Below are positions 63,299 to 64,000 of a DNA stretch of 64,000 nucleotides, in pieces. Each line of letters starts with the position of its first letter. The stretch's first letter is position 1. The notes beneath the pieces were generated by a model. That model had not been told where the DNA came from. It searched no databases and was given only the letters and a program-made list of their open reading frames with translations. Both the position numbers and the translations under genes were made by a program. The DNA is from Phalacrocorax aristotelis (taxonomy: Eukaryota; Chordata; Aves; Suliformes; Phalacrocoracidae). The DNA is taken from the NCBI RefSeq assembly GCF_949628215.1, contig NC_134278.1, positions 39,863,691-39,927,690 of the forward strand, written 5' to 3'.

Positions 63299-64000
63299 AC
63301 ACAGTAATAAATATTGTAATTAACTTTGTAACTTCCATTTTTAATATTCAACACAGAGGATACTTTCGAAATTTATAACAGTCTCAGTTCAGATGGTTTT
63401 CCTTGCCTGTACAAAGGACATGCAATCAATTAATGATGTTTTACCTGGAATACCAGGGCTTTCAGTCCATTATGTTAAGGTATATTGAGAGAGGAATCAC
63501 CTCACCTGAATATGGAAACTTATAGCAATTTGAGAACTAATTAAAGTGTGTCAGATTTCCCTGCCTTGGGGACAGCAGTATCCATCAGAGAGGTGGGGCA
63601 GGTGCCCGGGGAAGGTGTCAAGGTTAGCTGGTTAATTTCTTATGTTGTTATACAATGTCAGAGACCTTAAGTTCTCCAAGTTCATCACATTTTTCAGTCT
63701 GGTTATTTGCCATTTGCATTAATGTTGCTGCTGTTATTTTGATAAAATAGGCATGAGTTGCACATCTTGACAGCTGTAGCAACCAGAATTGTCTGTTTTC
63801 CTTTTTTTTTTTTTCCAGAATACTGCATTAAAGGATTAACAAGTTTCCCGACTTCATATAAGAAATTATGATTAATGCATTGTTTTAGCTTATGGACACT
63901 ATATGTCTCTGTGGTTTCCCAGAAAGGAGCCAAATTAATCTCTGATATAAATTCATAGCAATAAGCTTTCAGTAGGGATAAATTTTCCCCCAGATGCCTG
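63299..64000. other. End of window, no gene seen
   Basis: AT-rich sequence with a T run near 63802-63815. No exon or repeat is recognised. Confidence 0.6.

Noticed and set aside
1-64000. CRISPR arrays, operons, tRNA or rRNA genes
   Set aside because: No regularly spaced repeats, no polycistronic layout and no tRNA B-box or rRNA sequence was seen on either strand.

Overview
The window is vertebrate nuclear DNA, almost certainly from a bird. It holds GT-AG spliced genes, two strong CpG islands and sparse repeats dominated by CR1 LINEs. An LTR end begins with a TGTCGTGGTTTA-type terminus that I associate with neoavian endogenous retroviruses. Nothing in it looks prokaryotic: there are no operons, CRISPR arrays or plausible long intronless genes.

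Positions 1-18,200, minus strand: the 5' two thirds of SYNCRIP (hnRNP Q). A non-coding first exon lies in a CpG island near 18.1 kb. Nine coding exons (16570 down to 266) encode about 427 residues: the N-terminal acidic unit, three complete RRMs and the start of the basic linker. All junctions are GT-AG and the reading phase closes across every one. The C-terminal RGG/Tyr-rich part lies beyond position 1.

Positions 18.3-34.9 kb: intergenic, with one clear CR1 3' end and no gene I can support.

Positions 34.9-40.74 kb, minus strand: an unannotated non-coding host gene that I identify as the avian counterpart of SNHG5 (U50HG). It carries two intronic box C/D snoRNAs of the SNORD50 family, at 34943-35020 and 36940-37024. 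Its promoter is in a second CpG island, with a TATA box 28 bases upstream of a 5'TOP-like start. Several small exons are predicted from splice sites. The tandem same-strand order SYNCRIP then SNHG5 matches what I remember of mammals. A perfect (GGGGCC)7 tract sits about 270-310 bases upstream of the predicted start.

Positions 41-64 kb: gene-poor. It holds a very degraded ancient L3/CR1-clade LINE (minus, about 43.24-44.8 kb), a 2.5 kb CR1 ORF2 copy (plus, 50.5-53.05 kb) whose 3' end is lost at the junction with an LTR fragment, a CR1 ORF2 scrap near 63.2 kb, and AT-rich simple sequence.

The two genes both concern RNA metabolism. SYNCRIP is an mRNA-binding protein. The SNHG5-like gene supplies 28S rRNA methylation guides and, from its TOP start, should be tied to ribosome production. 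The link between them is positional; I see no evidence of a shared mechanism.
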